In this document: piece after piece, positions 33,166 to 41,477 of the stretch
How the letters are laid out: each line of letters begins with the position of its first letter
Numbering within the stretch: position 1 is the first letter of the stretch
Source: an uncultured Bacteriovorax sp.
GTDB taxonomy: Bacteria > Bdellovibrionota > Bacteriovoracia > Bacteriovoracales > Bacteriovoracaceae
Reading direction: 5' to 3'
Assembly: GCA_946480715.1 (NCBI GenBank)
Contig: CAMLKK010000008.1
Location: forward strand, 33,085 to 97,084
DNA: 64,000 bases
Made by a program: the position numbers and the translations under genes
The notes under the pieces: model-generated
The model's input: only the letters and a program-made list of their open reading frames with translations
Told to the model about the DNA's origin: nothing
Databases searched by the model: none

Positions 33166-33669
33166 ATGAAAACAGCATTTTCCATTCGCGTCTACAAACA
33201 ATATTTTAACTTCGCTTCTTCTCATTTCATGCTTTTTAAAGATGGAAGCCGCGAACCTCTTCATGGACACAATTACCGTGTACAAGTTAAAGGCAATGCT
33301 CCAGAGATTAATGAGCTTGATGATGACATGGTTTTTGATTTTTTAAACATCAAACCAATCGTGAGAAAAATCTGCGATAGTCTTGATCATAAACTTCTCA
33401 TTCCAAAACTTAATGCGTCTTTAACACTTGAAGACCGTGAGCAAAATTTCAACATCATCACAAAAGATGGAAGTTTCTTTTCTATCCCAAAGACTGATGT
33501 ATTATTACTACCAATCGAAAACACTTCGGCCGAAAGAATTGCGGCCTATATTGGAAGTGAAATTAAACGTGCCGTTTTCGAACAATACAAATTTGAATTC
33601 AGCGAACTCGAAATTGAAGTCGAGGAAACGCCAGGACAGTCAGCAGTATATACACTCTTCAAGGAATAG
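33166..33669 (+). CDS. 6-pyruvoyltetrahydropterin synthase family (QueD/PTPS-III-like)
   Basis: A 167-residue T-fold protein. The zinc histidines are in FASSHFMLF and PLHGHNYRV. QueD has CxxxHGH; here the Cys is missing and the stretch reads REPLHGH, i.e. Glu-x2-HGH. That pattern is described for PTPS-III enzymes, which make 6-hydroxymethyl-dihydropterin and replace FolB in folate synthesis. Calling it PTPS-III rather than QueD is an inference from this motif. An insertion at ~85-105 is unusual. The M14 gene follows after 8 bases. Confidence 0.85.
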   Translation: MKTAFSIRVYKQYFNFASSHFMLFKDGSREPLHGHNYRVQVKGNAPEINELDDDMVFDFLNIKPIVRKICDSLDHKLLIPKLNASLTLEDREQNFNIITKDGSFFSIPKTDVLLLPIENTSAERIAAYIGSEIKRAVFEQYKFEFSELEIEVEETPGQSAVYTLFKE

Positions 33670-33677
33670 GAGTCACA

Positions 33678-34364
33678 ATGAAATTCACAGAACTTCCCCA
33701 TGGTACAAGTGTTAAAGGTGAAAAAATTCACGCTTACAAATCAGATGTAGCAGCTGATAAATATTTCTACATCCTGGGAGCCGTTCATGGTGATGAAGTT
33801 GAAGGCGCTCACTTAGCAAAAAAAATGCATGAGTGGTTAGCTGAAACTCAGGAAGTGAATATGCCGGTGATCATCGTTCCTGTCGTAAACGTTGACGGCT
33901 ATAAAGCTGGAACACGTGTAAACGCAAACGGCGTCGATTTAAACCGCAATCTTCCAAGCGCCCAGTGGACTCCAGAAGCGCGCGAGCCAAAGTATTTTCC
34001 AGGAACAGCACCTCTATCAGAACCTGAAAATAAATTTCTTGTTTCACTCTTTGATAAATTCCCACCACGCTTCATCATCAGTTTCCATTCTTGGTACCCG
34101 GTTATTAACTACAATGGAAAATGTAAAGAAGTGGCAGACTTCCTCGCTAGCTATAACAAATATCCCATTGAAGCCGATTTCCTCACGCATCCAACTCCGG
34201 GATCACTTGGTGAATACGGCCCTCAACATTACAAAGCACCTGTCCTTACATTTGAATGTCCAGTGCTTTCAGACACAGTGACTCTTGAATCTGTGTGGAA
34301 TGAAAACGAACAAGCGTTCAAACAACTATTCCTGACTAAAACAATAGAAACGTTTAGAGAATAG
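33678..34364 (+). CDS. M14-family zinc carboxypeptidase (MpaA-like)
   Basis: A 228-residue cytoplasmic-looking peptidase without a signal peptide. The zinc ligands are His and Glu in VHGDEVEG and His in SFHSWYP; substrate residues are in VNANGVDLNRNLP and the catalytic Glu in LTFECPVL. Small M14 enzymes of this size include MpaA, which trims murein peptides during recycling, so a peptidoglycan-peptide substrate is plausible. AGGAG lies 5 bases before the ATG. It probably shares a transcript with the PTPS-type gene. Confidence 0.87.
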   Translation: MKFTELPHGTSVKGEKIHAYKSDVAADKYFYILGAVHGDEVEGAHLAKKMHEWLAETQEVNMPVIIVPVVNVDGYKAGTRVNANGVDLNRNLPSAQWTPEAREPKYFPGTAPLSEPENKFLVSLFDKFPPRFIISFHSWYPVINYNGKCKEVADFLASYNKYPIEADFLTHPTPGSLGEYGPQHYKAPVLTFECPVLSDTVTLESVWNENEQAFKQLFLTKTIETFRE

Positions 34365-34408
34365 ATAGCGTCCGACGGGACATCGTTTAGTATTCAATAA
34401 ATTTTCAC

Positions 34409-34448
34409 ACTCCCGAGAAGCATTTGTTGTCATCAAATGTCAGGGAGT
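34409..34448 (+). promoter_or_regulatory. 5' hairpin covering the ribosome site of the repeat-protein gene
   Basis: ACTCCC (34409-34414) pairs with GGGAGT (34443-34448), and inside it CATTTG (34421-34426) pairs with CAAATG (34434-34439). The right outer arm contains GGGAG, the Shine-Dalgarno sequence for the ATG at 34453. In this form the mRNA would hide its own start. Heat or a bound factor could open it. Confidence 0.5.
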
Positions 34449-34452
34449 CACT

Positions 34453-36144
34453 ATGAACAAACTTTTAAAGTTAGGTATCACCATTGCTGTGATGTCGACG
34501 TTTACGGAATCATTGTTCGCTTTCGATGAAGCTTGTTACCTCGCTCGTTATCCAGATGTTGTTTCTGGATGGGTGAATAAAGGTGGTAAGGCCATTGATC
34601 ATTGGAATAGATATGGAAAAGCAGAAGGACGAAATGGCGAGTGTGATCCTACTCCTGCTTTCAATGAAGCTTGTTATCTAGCACGCTATCCTGATGTTGT
34701 TTCAGGATGGACGAATAGAGGTGGCAAGGCCATCGATCACTGGAATCGTTATGGAAAAGCAGAAGGCAGAAAACCAGATTGTGATGCCAACTCACCTACA
34801 CCTCCAACAACTCCAACACCAACTCCACCACAAGTTGATCCAAATGTTTTCAATGAAGCTTGTTATTTAGCAAGATACCCTGACGTGGTAACCGGATGGG
34901 TGAACAAAGGTCAAAAGGCCGTTGATCATTGGACGAAATATGGAAAAGGAGAAGGAAGAAAACCGGGATGTGATGCGAACTCTCCCGTTCCGCCGACAAC
35001 TCCAACTACTCCCACAACACCAACAACTCCGCCACAATTCGATCCAACAGTTTTCAATGAAGCTTGTTACCTCGAAAGATATCCTGATGTCGTCTCTGGA
35101 TGGGTTGCTTATGGACGTAAGGCCCAAGAGCATTACGATCGTTATGGTAGAGCGGAAAAACGAATTGCAGGTTGTGATCAGAATTCATCTGTTCCAACGA
35201 CTCCACCTCCATCAACACTTACGATTAAAGGTCCTGGTGCTCAGCCAATTACTGTAACAGTTGATAATGATCGATTCGCTGGAGCCGTTTCAAGTGTAAC
35301 TTGGAATGGAAAAGAATTTATCAACATTCATGATCATGGACGCCAGCTTCAATCGGCCATTCAAATCGATGGTTATGGTGAATGTAACAACCCAACTGAA
35401 GCCGGTAGTGAAGAAGATGATCAGAAGCAAACAACATCATCGAGAATTTTGTCAGCAGTAAAAAATTCTGAAGCAAACATGACGACAAAATCTCAAATGG
35501 CATTCTGGTCTTACAGACGAGTAACGGGTGCATGTTGGAAAGGATTAGACCCAAGGGCAAAGTCGCCTCTTTCAAATCACATTATCGAAAAAACAATCAA
35601 CATTGGTGAATTCGGTGATCCAAATATTATTGGCTACGACATTAAGTTCAATCACGGAAAAGATAACGTGAGAGAATTCGTGACGTACGAATTTTTAACA
35701 GGCTATTTAACAAGTGAGTTCACACGTTTTTATTACGTGGATAAAATCACCCAAACACTTAAAGAGTATGGCCCGAATGATTTGCAACCATTAGTGGGAA
35801 TGGGTTTCCCGAATGGATCTTATGCAGCTAAAGATGGAATCAAAAATCGTTACGACCCAGTTATTCTTTCTGATTCATCTCAAAACTATGCAATGGGTGT
35901 CTATGTTTCAGAAGAGGCCATGAGAAATTGTGGAAGTAATTATGGATCGGCCGTGTACCGCTTCAACCTTGGAGGCTCTGGCCAGTACGGTAATTCAACT
36001 AACAAATGGTCTCTAGCTGCCATCGATGATTTCCACTCACGTTGCGTAGTCAACAACGAGAGAAAATTCAAAGTCTACATCGTTGTCGACACCGTAAAAA
36101 ACGTAGCATCCAAACTAGTAAACATCATGAACAAAATCCCATAA
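34453..36144 (+). CDS. Secreted protein with four CYLARYPDV repeats and a C-terminal domain
   Basis: A 563-residue protein with a signal peptide (~1-23). Four ~42-residue repeats lie at residues 24-65, 70-111, 133-174 and 201-242, each starting F-x-EACYLxRYPDV and containing one Cys near each end, so each may form its own disulfide. The pattern resembles the YLxxNPDVxxxG...HYxxxGxxEGR repeat of bacterial surface proteins. Pro/Thr-rich linkers join repeats 2-3, 3-4 and 4-tail. A ~315-residue C-terminal domain with many aromatic residues follows; I do not recognise its family, although a carbohydrate-binding or mutarotase-like sandwich is possible. A terminator follows at once. Confidence 0.8.
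   Translation: MNKLLKLGITIAVMSTFTESLFAFDEACYLARYPDVVSGWVNKGGKAIDHWNRYGKAEGRNGECDPTPAFNEACYLARYPDVVSGWTNRGGKAIDHWNRYGKAEGRKPDCDANSPTPPTTPTPTPPQVDPNVFNEACYLARYPDVVTGWVNKGQKAVDHWTKYGKGEGRKPGCDANSPVPPTTPTTPTTPTTPPQFDPTVFNEACYLERYPDVVSGWVAYGRKAQEHYDRYGRAEKRIAGCDQNSSVPTTPPPSTLTIKGPGAQPITVTVDNDRFAGAVSSVTWNGKEFINIHDHGRQLQSAIQIDGYGECNNPTEAGSEEDDQKQTTSSRILSAVKNSEANMTTKSQMAFWSYRRVTGACWKGLDPRAKSPLSNHIIEKTINIGEFGDPNIIGYDIKFNHGKDNVREFVTYEFLTGYLTSEFTRFYYVDKITQTLKEYGPNDLQPLVGMGFPNGSYAAKDGIKNRYDPVILSDSSQNYAMGVYVSEEAMRNCGSNYGSAVYRFNLGGSGQYGNSTNKWSLAAIDDFHSRCVVNNERKFKVYIVVDTVKNVASKLVNIMNKIP
34522..35178 (+). repeat. Four in-frame tandem repeat units (coding)
   Basis: DNA for the four 42-residue repeats. Units 1 and 2 are the most alike at the protein level, while units 3 and 4 differ more and are separated by Pro/Thr codons of the CCA/ACT/ACA type. 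Synonymous differences between units 1 and 2 show they are not a fresh duplication. Confidence 0.75.
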
Positions 36145-36174
36145 AAAAAGCCTCCTAACGGAGGCCTTTTTTTT
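36143..36174. terminator. Bidirectional intrinsic terminator
   Basis: Stem GCCTCC (36150-36155) and GGAGGC (36160-36165) with a TAAC loop, flanked by A7 and T8. It lies between the repeat-protein gene and the convergent ferredoxin gene. Confidence 0.9.
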
Positions 36175-36175
36175 A

Positions 36176-37027
36176 TTAAGATATCTTTGTGAACTTGATA
36201 ACTTCAACTGGGCAGGCTTCGGCCGCTTCTTGTATTCTTAACCCGTCATCAAGCGGAGCCCCCGGACGAATAACACAAGTTGTATCTGTGACTTCGAAAA
36301 CTTGTGGAGCGATCGCTTCGCAGGCGTCGCATACGATACATCCAGGTTCGATCCAAACTTTTGAAACAGAGTAGTTAGCAGCAGCAGGAGCAGCGGCTCC
36401 CCCACCAGCAGCAGCACCTGCGAAATCGCCAGCGAAGATTGGGTTCGTTGCTAGCTTTAGCATTTTTGATGATTTTGGAAGTGGTGGTGAAATGAAAGTG
36501 CGCTCAGGAATTTCAAAGCGAGCTTTCTCTTTTACTACAACAAACTTAGGAGCAACGTCTTCAGCTGTTTGAGTAGCTGAGTTGAATTTTTCAACGAAGT
36601 CGTGTGCTTTATAAGTAATTGTGTGAGCTTGATTATCTCTTGTCGCCATTAATTCAACTTCAACAAGAGCTTTGTCTAAATTTGAAGCTGTAAGGATTGT
36701 GTTCATTGGAGCGCCAAATTCGATATCGCGAACGAAGTCTACATCACTGCCGTCGAATTCACGGATGATTTCAAGTTGTGCTGGTGTTCCATATGGATTG
36801 AGAAGTTTAACTTTAACTTGGTTAAAACGAACAGGTTCAGCATCTTGATCCCAACGGAATGTAAACGCGAAACCTTCTTTGCCAAATTTACTTTTTAGAA
36901 TTTCAACTTTTGGTTTAACGAAAAGAAAATTTAAGGCACCTGAAAGCAAGCTTAGTGCTCCAATTGTTACCAATAAACCAATTCCCATAAGGATCGCCAC
37001 AATCATGGCAATATAAGTTGTGCTCAC
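36176..37027 (-). CDS. Membrane-anchored ferredoxin-domain protein
   Basis: The 283-residue protein begins with a transmembrane segment (MIVAILMGIGLLVTIGALSLL), then a ~190-residue soluble part, an Ala/Gly-rich linker (GAAAGGGAAAPAAA) and a C-terminal ferredoxin domain. That domain has one cluster motif, CIVCDACEAI, and the fourth Cys in EACPVEVIKF, so a single [4Fe-4S] or [3Fe-4S] cluster is expected on the cytoplasmic side or in the periplasm. The middle region is not a known domain to me. It could pass electrons between a membrane complex and a soluble enzyme. Confidence 0.82.
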   Translation of the reverse strand: MSTTYIAMIVAILMGIGLLVTIGALSLLSGALNFLFVKPKVEILKSKFGKEGFAFTFRWDQDAEPVRFNQVKVKLLNPYGTPAQLEIIREFDGSDVDFVRDIEFGAPMNTILTASNLDKALVEVELMATRDNQAHTITYKAHDFVEKFNSATQTAEDVAPKFVVVKEKARFEIPERTFISPPLPKSSKMLKLATNPIFAGDFAGAAAGGGAAAPAAANYSVSKVWIEPGCIVCDACEAIAPQVFEVTDTTCVIRPGAPLDDGLRIQEAAEACPVEVIKFTKIS

Positions 37028-37138
37028 CAGAATACTCCCTCATTAAACGAGTCAATTAATCAATTATCGAATCGATTTATTTTAGCATAAAGATGCGAGA
37101 TGTTTAGAAAAAAATGTGATTTTTGCACAATGGAAAAT

Positions 37139-38167
37139 TTATTTGTACCCAACTGATTCGGGGATAAATGTTTCGATTGCCTCTTTTAAATTAAAGATGG
37201 CGTGTAGTTCGTCCCCTTCTGGTTTAGAGACAGGACGGGCCAGACCTAAAAGATGTTTATTTTCGTTATAAACCCAATAGAGCTCATCCGAGACAATATC
37301 GTCTGGATGATCGTTAGCGACTCTCTGAACTTCATTTAAACGGAATCTATGGCCTCTGAGGTAGGTTTTTGTTTGTTCAAAAGTGAGATCGATATTGTCG
37401 AGTCTCACGGCATGATCAAGTGGTGTTCCCCAACGCTCCAGATCGAAAGGTTCAGATCTTTTCGGCCAGTCTGATTCTCTAATGGCCTGTTCAGCTAAAT
37501 TTTCGCCAATGGCCGTGCGTTCAAGAACTTTGAGTGAACCATGCCCACCCAATAAAACTGATATTTCTTCAAAAAGACTTCGGATATAAGTTCCCGAACT
37601 CACCGTCACTGAAAATTCACATGTCGGATAATCATAAGACAAAATTTTAAAGTCTAAAATTTCACGTTTTACTTTTTCTTTGGCGACCTCTTTTCCAGCA
37701 AGTGCAAGATGATACATGCGCTTGCCTTCAAATTTTGAAGCGGAATATTTATGAGGAGCTTGCCAATACTCACCTAAAAAATGCTTGCGAAGTTTTTCTT
37801 CGAGCGCTTCAAGCGAGTACTTTTGATAGTCTTCGTCGATATGTTGTTCAGCAACGACGGCCGTTTCAAGATCTCCACTGTCTGTTTTGATGCCAAAACA
37901 TCCGACGGCGCGATAAGTTTTTGGCAGGAGTTGATGAACATACTCATTCATCCTTTGAGCGCCATTGATCCCAATTAGAAGAACACCTTCTGCGAATGGA
38001 TCAAGAGTTCCAAAGTGTCCTATTTTCCCAAAATCAAAATTGAGATTACGTTTAAAGTGGTGAACAACTTTAAACGATGATGGGCCCGACGGTTTGTAGA
38101 CATTAAAAACGAGCGGAATTTTTTGATAATTAAGATCTTTCGTCTTATTCGTCATCTTTGTCGTCAT
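37139..38167 (-). CDS. truB: tRNA pseudouridine-55 synthase
   Basis: A 342-residue enzyme that makes pseudouridine 55 in the T loop of tRNA. The catalytic Asp is in HFGTLDPFAEGVL, with the TruB motifs YSASKFEGKRMY and SSGTYIRSL. The protein is slightly longer than usual because of a C-terminal extension. Two ATG codons (38167 and 38155) lie inside rbfA, and neither has a strong ribosome site, so the exact start is open; translation is probably coupled to rbfA. Confidence 0.95.
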   Translation of the reverse strand: MTTKMTNKTKDLNYQKIPLVFNVYKPSGPSSFKVVHHFKRNLNFDFGKIGHFGTLDPFAEGVLLIGINGAQRMNEYVHQLLPKTYRAVGCFGIKTDSGDLETAVVAEQHIDEDYQKYSLEALEEKLRKHFLGEYWQAPHKYSASKFEGKRMYHLALAGKEVAKEKVKREILDFKILSYDYPTCEFSVTVSSGTYIRSLFEEISVLLGGHGSLKVLERTAIGENLAEQAIRESDWPKRSEPFDLERWGTPLDHAVRLDNIDLTFEQTKTYLRGHRFRLNEVQRVANDHPDDIVSDELYWVYNENKHLLGLARPVSKPEGDELHAIFNLKEAIETFIPESVGYK

Positions 38168-38525
38168 GGGATTTTTGATTTTCAGAGTTAATCAAATCCA
38201 TGATCTTTTTTTCTTCTTCGAACTGATTGTCGTAAACGAATGACAGCGAAGGAACGTGACGAACGTCCAAAACTTTTGCGAGTTCAGAGCGCAGAAATCC
38301 TTTCGAAGCTTCGATCGCAGTTTTTGCATCCCCTCTTGTTCCTGAGTCATAGGTATCCCACGACACTGTGGCATATCCATAATCAGGAGAGAGTTCAACT
38401 TTTGTGATGCTCACTTTTCTTAAGCGATCATCTTTCGTGTGAGAACGAAGAAGGCCGTTGATTTCATTCAACAGCCTTTCTTCATATTTTTCTTTCTTAA
38501 ATTGATTCGGTTTTGCTTTCGCCAT
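38145..38525 (-). CDS. rbfA: Ribosome-binding factor A
   Basis: A 126-residue KH-fold factor needed for 16S rRNA 5'-end maturation and 30S assembly. The family pattern RLLNEINGLL..., VSITKVELSPDYGYATV and LDVRHVPSLSFVYD is clear. A charged tail (NQKSHDDKDDE) ends the protein. It starts 3 bases after infB ends and overlaps truB by 23 bases. Confidence 0.95.
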   Translation of the reverse strand: MAKAKPNQFKKEKYEERLLNEINGLLRSHTKDDRLRKVSITKVELSPDYGYATVSWDTYDSGTRGDAKTAIEASKGFLRSELAKVLDVRHVPSLSFVYDNQFEEEKKIMDLINSENQKSHDDKDDE

Positions 38526-38528
38526 AAA

Positions 38529-41453
38529 TTACAAGACTGGTCTTGCCTCTTTTGAACCTGATTGAGTCATACCTGTTGCATCGTCAAGAGTACGTTTCTT
38601 CTGAACCATCATGTAAGCTTCAAAAATATCAGCTTGTTTAATGTCAGTGTATCCTTCAAGTGCGATACCACATTCGTAACCATTTTTAACTTCCTTAACA
38701 TCGTCTTTGAAACGTTTAAGAGAAGAAAGTTTCCCGTCGTGCATGATTTTTCCGTTTCTAAGAAGACGGATACCACACCCTTGAGCAATTTTACCGTCGA
38801 TAACATATGATCCAGCGATAACTCCTGCTTTAGGAATGTTGAAAACTTCACGAACTTCTGCGCGACCAATGAATTCTTCAACGAACTCAGGGTCAAGAAG
38901 ACCTTCAAGAGCAAGTTTAACATCATTGATGAGTTCATAAATGATCGAGTAGTTTTTAATATCTACGCCTTTATCTTCGGCCATTTTACGAGCTGAAGTT
39001 ACTGGACGCATGTTAAAGCCAATGAGGAATCCATTCGCAGTTGATGCCATTTGAACATCTGAATCCGTAATCGGACCAACGCCACCAGCGATAACTTTAA
39101 CGGCAACTTCATCGTTTCCAAGAGATTCAACAGCAGATTTAATCGCTTCGTATGAACCTTGAACATCTGAACGAATGATGAGGTTAAGAATTTTTTGTTC
39201 TTCACCTTCTTTAGAAGCATTCGAGAAGAAGTCTTCCAGAGATACTTTTTTCTTCTCTGGAGTTGCTTGAAGAAGTTTTCTTTCAGCAACGCGGTTTTCT
39301 GCAATTTTCTTCGCTTCTCTTTCATTCTTCACAACGTTTAAGCGGTCACCTGGAGCTGGAGTTTCTTCAAGACCTAGGATTTGAACCGGAGTTGAAGGAC
39401 CTGCAGATTGAAGTTGAGCACCTAAATGATCGTTCAATGAACGAGCACGTCCAAACGTTTCACCAACAACGAGGTAGTCACCTTTATTAAGAGTTCCGGC
39501 CTGGATAAGAAGAGTGGCCATTGGCCCTCTACCTTGTTCGATTTTAGATTCGATAACGACACCTTCAACTGCTCCTTTTGGATCAGCACGAAGTTCAAGC
39601 ATTTCAGCTTGAAGAAGAATCGCTTCAAGAAGTTCATCAATCCCTTGCGACTTAAGTGCAGAAACGTGAACGTATTGAGTTGATCCACCCCAGTCTTCTG
39701 GAAGAAGATTGAATTCTGTTAGTTCTTGTTTAACTTTATCTGGATTCACACCTGGCTTATCCATTTTGTTAACAGCAACGATGATTGGAGTTCCAGCGTT
39801 CTCACAGAAACGAATTGATTCTTTCGTCTGTGGCATAACTCCGTCGTCTGCAGCAACAACAAGAACCACGATATCAGTAGCGTTAGCTCCACGTTGTCTC
39901 ATGGCCCCGAAAGCCGCGTGGCCTGGAGTATCGAGGAACGTAACAGTTTTTCCGCCTTCAACTTTTACGGAGTAAGCACCAATGTGCTGAGTGATCCCAC
40001 CTGCTTCACCAGCGGCCACTTTATCTTTTCTGATTGTATCAAGAAGAGTTGTTTTACCGTGGTCAACGTGTCCCATGATCGCAACGACTGGTGGACGAGT
40101 TGGAAATTTACTTTTTTCATCATCTGAAACAGCAGCTTTCTTAATGATTTTTTCTTCATTGAAAGCACGATCTTCAACTCGATAGTTATAAAGAGCAGCA
40201 ATATCCGCTGCTAGTTTTGGTCCAACGTAATCAGTTTCTTTGATAAGAAGATTAAGTTTGAGAGCTTCATCAAGAAGATCTTTGAACTTTACTGAAAGCT
40301 TCTTAGCTAGTTCTCCAAGCTCCACACCTTTGTGAATTTGAACAACACGTTTACTTTCTTTTACTTCTGTAATCTCAGTTTGCTGAGTTGGTCCCACATA
40401 ATCCTTTTTTCTCAAAATTTGAGTATAGATCGGACGTCCCGTTCCACTAAGAGCAGTATAAGATTTGAGTTCTTCTTCTGCACGAGACATTGTAATGGCC
40501 TGGGCCTTACTTGCGATGACTTTTTTACCAGTCATCAGTGAAGCAAGTCCACCCATACGCTTCTTGTTTTCTTCTTCGTCACCGCGTTTTTTCTCATCCA
40601 TTTCTTCTTCAGTCATAGGCCCTGTTGAAGTTGATGGATATTTTGGCGCCGCTGCTCTAGCTGCTGCCGCAGCTGCTTTAGCCGCCGCTTCTTTTTCCTG
40701 ATTTTCTTTAAAAAGAGGATCTTTAGATGGCGTATAGATCGGAGTAAAACGGTGTGGGCGATCAATTGCGTTTTTGCGCTCTTCTGCTTTTTCCGCTGCA
40801 AGTGCTGCTTTGTCAGCGGCCTTGCGAGTGATAACACCTTGCTCGTTTGGTTGATCTTTTTTAGGCGCCACTTTTTCAGGACGCGCGACAACTCTTAAGC
40901 CAGAAGTAGCGGCCGCTGTTGCTGTCGCAGGTTCTGTTCCCGCTTTTGCTACAACTTGCTCTTCTTCTTGCTCAACAGGTGCTTCCGTTTCTTCTTGTTC
41001 TTCAGTTTCAACAACTGCAGTAGTCGGAGGTTCGAATGTTTCTTCTTCGCTAGCTGCTTGAAGTGTTTCTTCCTGCTCTTCTGATTGATCATCCGTTTTA
41101 CGACGGATGACAGTTGCTTTCTTCTTAACTGTCTTTTTTGCAGCTGGTTTGTCTTCGCCTTCTTCTGTCGATGCTTTTTTCGCTGCCACTTTTGGCTCAG
41201 CTACTTTTTTCTCAACAGTTTTTGGAGCAGCAGTTGCTACTTTTTTACGAACAGCTTTTTTCTTTGTATCACCAGAAGCAGCAACTTTCTCTTCTTCTTC
41301 TTTTTTTACTTCTGAGAGATATTTTTCAACATCACTATCAGATAATTCTGTCATGTGATTTCGAACAGCGAAACCTTTCGCTTTCAACGCTTCGACGAGG
41401 TCGAGTGGCGCCATCTCTAAATCTTTTGCCAGTTCAAATATTTTTTTAGGCAT
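38529..41453 (-). CDS. infB: Translation initiation factor IF-2
   Basis: A 974-residue GTPase that brings fMet-tRNA to the 30S subunit. It has an IF2_N domain (MPKKIFELAKDLEMAP), a long Lys/Glu/Ala-rich low-complexity region (~55-300), then the G domain with GHVDHGKTTLLD, DTPGHAAFG and NKMD, and the C-terminal domains that bind fMet-tRNA. The low-complexity region has many short repeats of A/E/K and is where most frame-shifted shadow ORFs arise. It lies between nusA and rbfA. The YlxR/RnpM gene often found between nusA and infB is absent. Confidence 0.97.
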   Translation of the reverse strand: MPKKIFELAKDLEMAPLDLVEALKAKGFAVRNHMTELSDSDVEKYLSEVKKEEEEKVAASGDTKKKAVRKKVATAAPKTVEKKVAEPKVAAKKASTEEGEDKPAAKKTVKKKATVIRRKTDDQSEEQEETLQAASEEETFEPPTTAVVETEEQEETEAPVEQEEEQVVAKAGTEPATATAAATSGLRVVARPEKVAPKKDQPNEQGVITRKAADKAALAAEKAEERKNAIDRPHRFTPIYTPSKDPLFKENQEKEAAAKAAAAAARAAAPKYPSTSTGPMTEEEMDEKKRGDEEENKKRMGGLASLMTGKKVIASKAQAITMSRAEEELKSYTALSGTGRPIYTQILRKKDYVGPTQQTEITEVKESKRVVQIHKGVELGELAKKLSVKFKDLLDEALKLNLLIKETDYVGPKLAADIAALYNYRVEDRAFNEEKIIKKAAVSDDEKSKFPTRPPVVAIMGHVDHGKTTLLDTIRKDKVAAGEAGGITQHIGAYSVKVEGGKTVTFLDTPGHAAFGAMRQRGANATDIVVLVVAADDGVMPQTKESIRFCENAGTPIIVAVNKMDKPGVNPDKVKQELTEFNLLPEDWGGSTQYVHVSALKSQGIDELLEAILLQAEMLELRADPKGAVEGVVIESKIEQGRGPMATLLIQAGTLNKGDYLVVGETFGRARSLNDHLGAQLQSAGPSTPVQILGLEETPAPGDRLNVVKNEREAKKIAENRVAERKLLQATPEKKKVSLEDFFSNASKEGEEQKILNLIIRSDVQGSYEAIKSAVESLGNDEVAVKVIAGGVGPITDSDVQMASTANGFLIGFNMRPVTSARKMAEDKGVDIKNYSIIYELINDVKLALEGLLDPEFVEEFIGRAEVREVFNIPKAGVIAGSYVIDGKIAQGCGIRLLRNGKIMHDGKLSSLKRFKDDVKEVKNGYECGIALEGYTDIKQADIFEAYMMVQKKRTLDDATGMTQSGSKEARPVL

Positions 41454-41477
41454 TCGTAACTCCGATTTATTTCATAC

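Noticed and set aside
34364..34400. GTCC/GGAC hairpin after the M14 peptidase as a terminator
   Set aside because: The stem has only 4 bp and no T-run follows.
38562..41449. Many long open frames on both strands inside infB and nusA
   Set aside because: They are shadows of repetitive Lys/Glu/Ala-rich IF-2 coding sequence, with no ribosome sites and no family matches.
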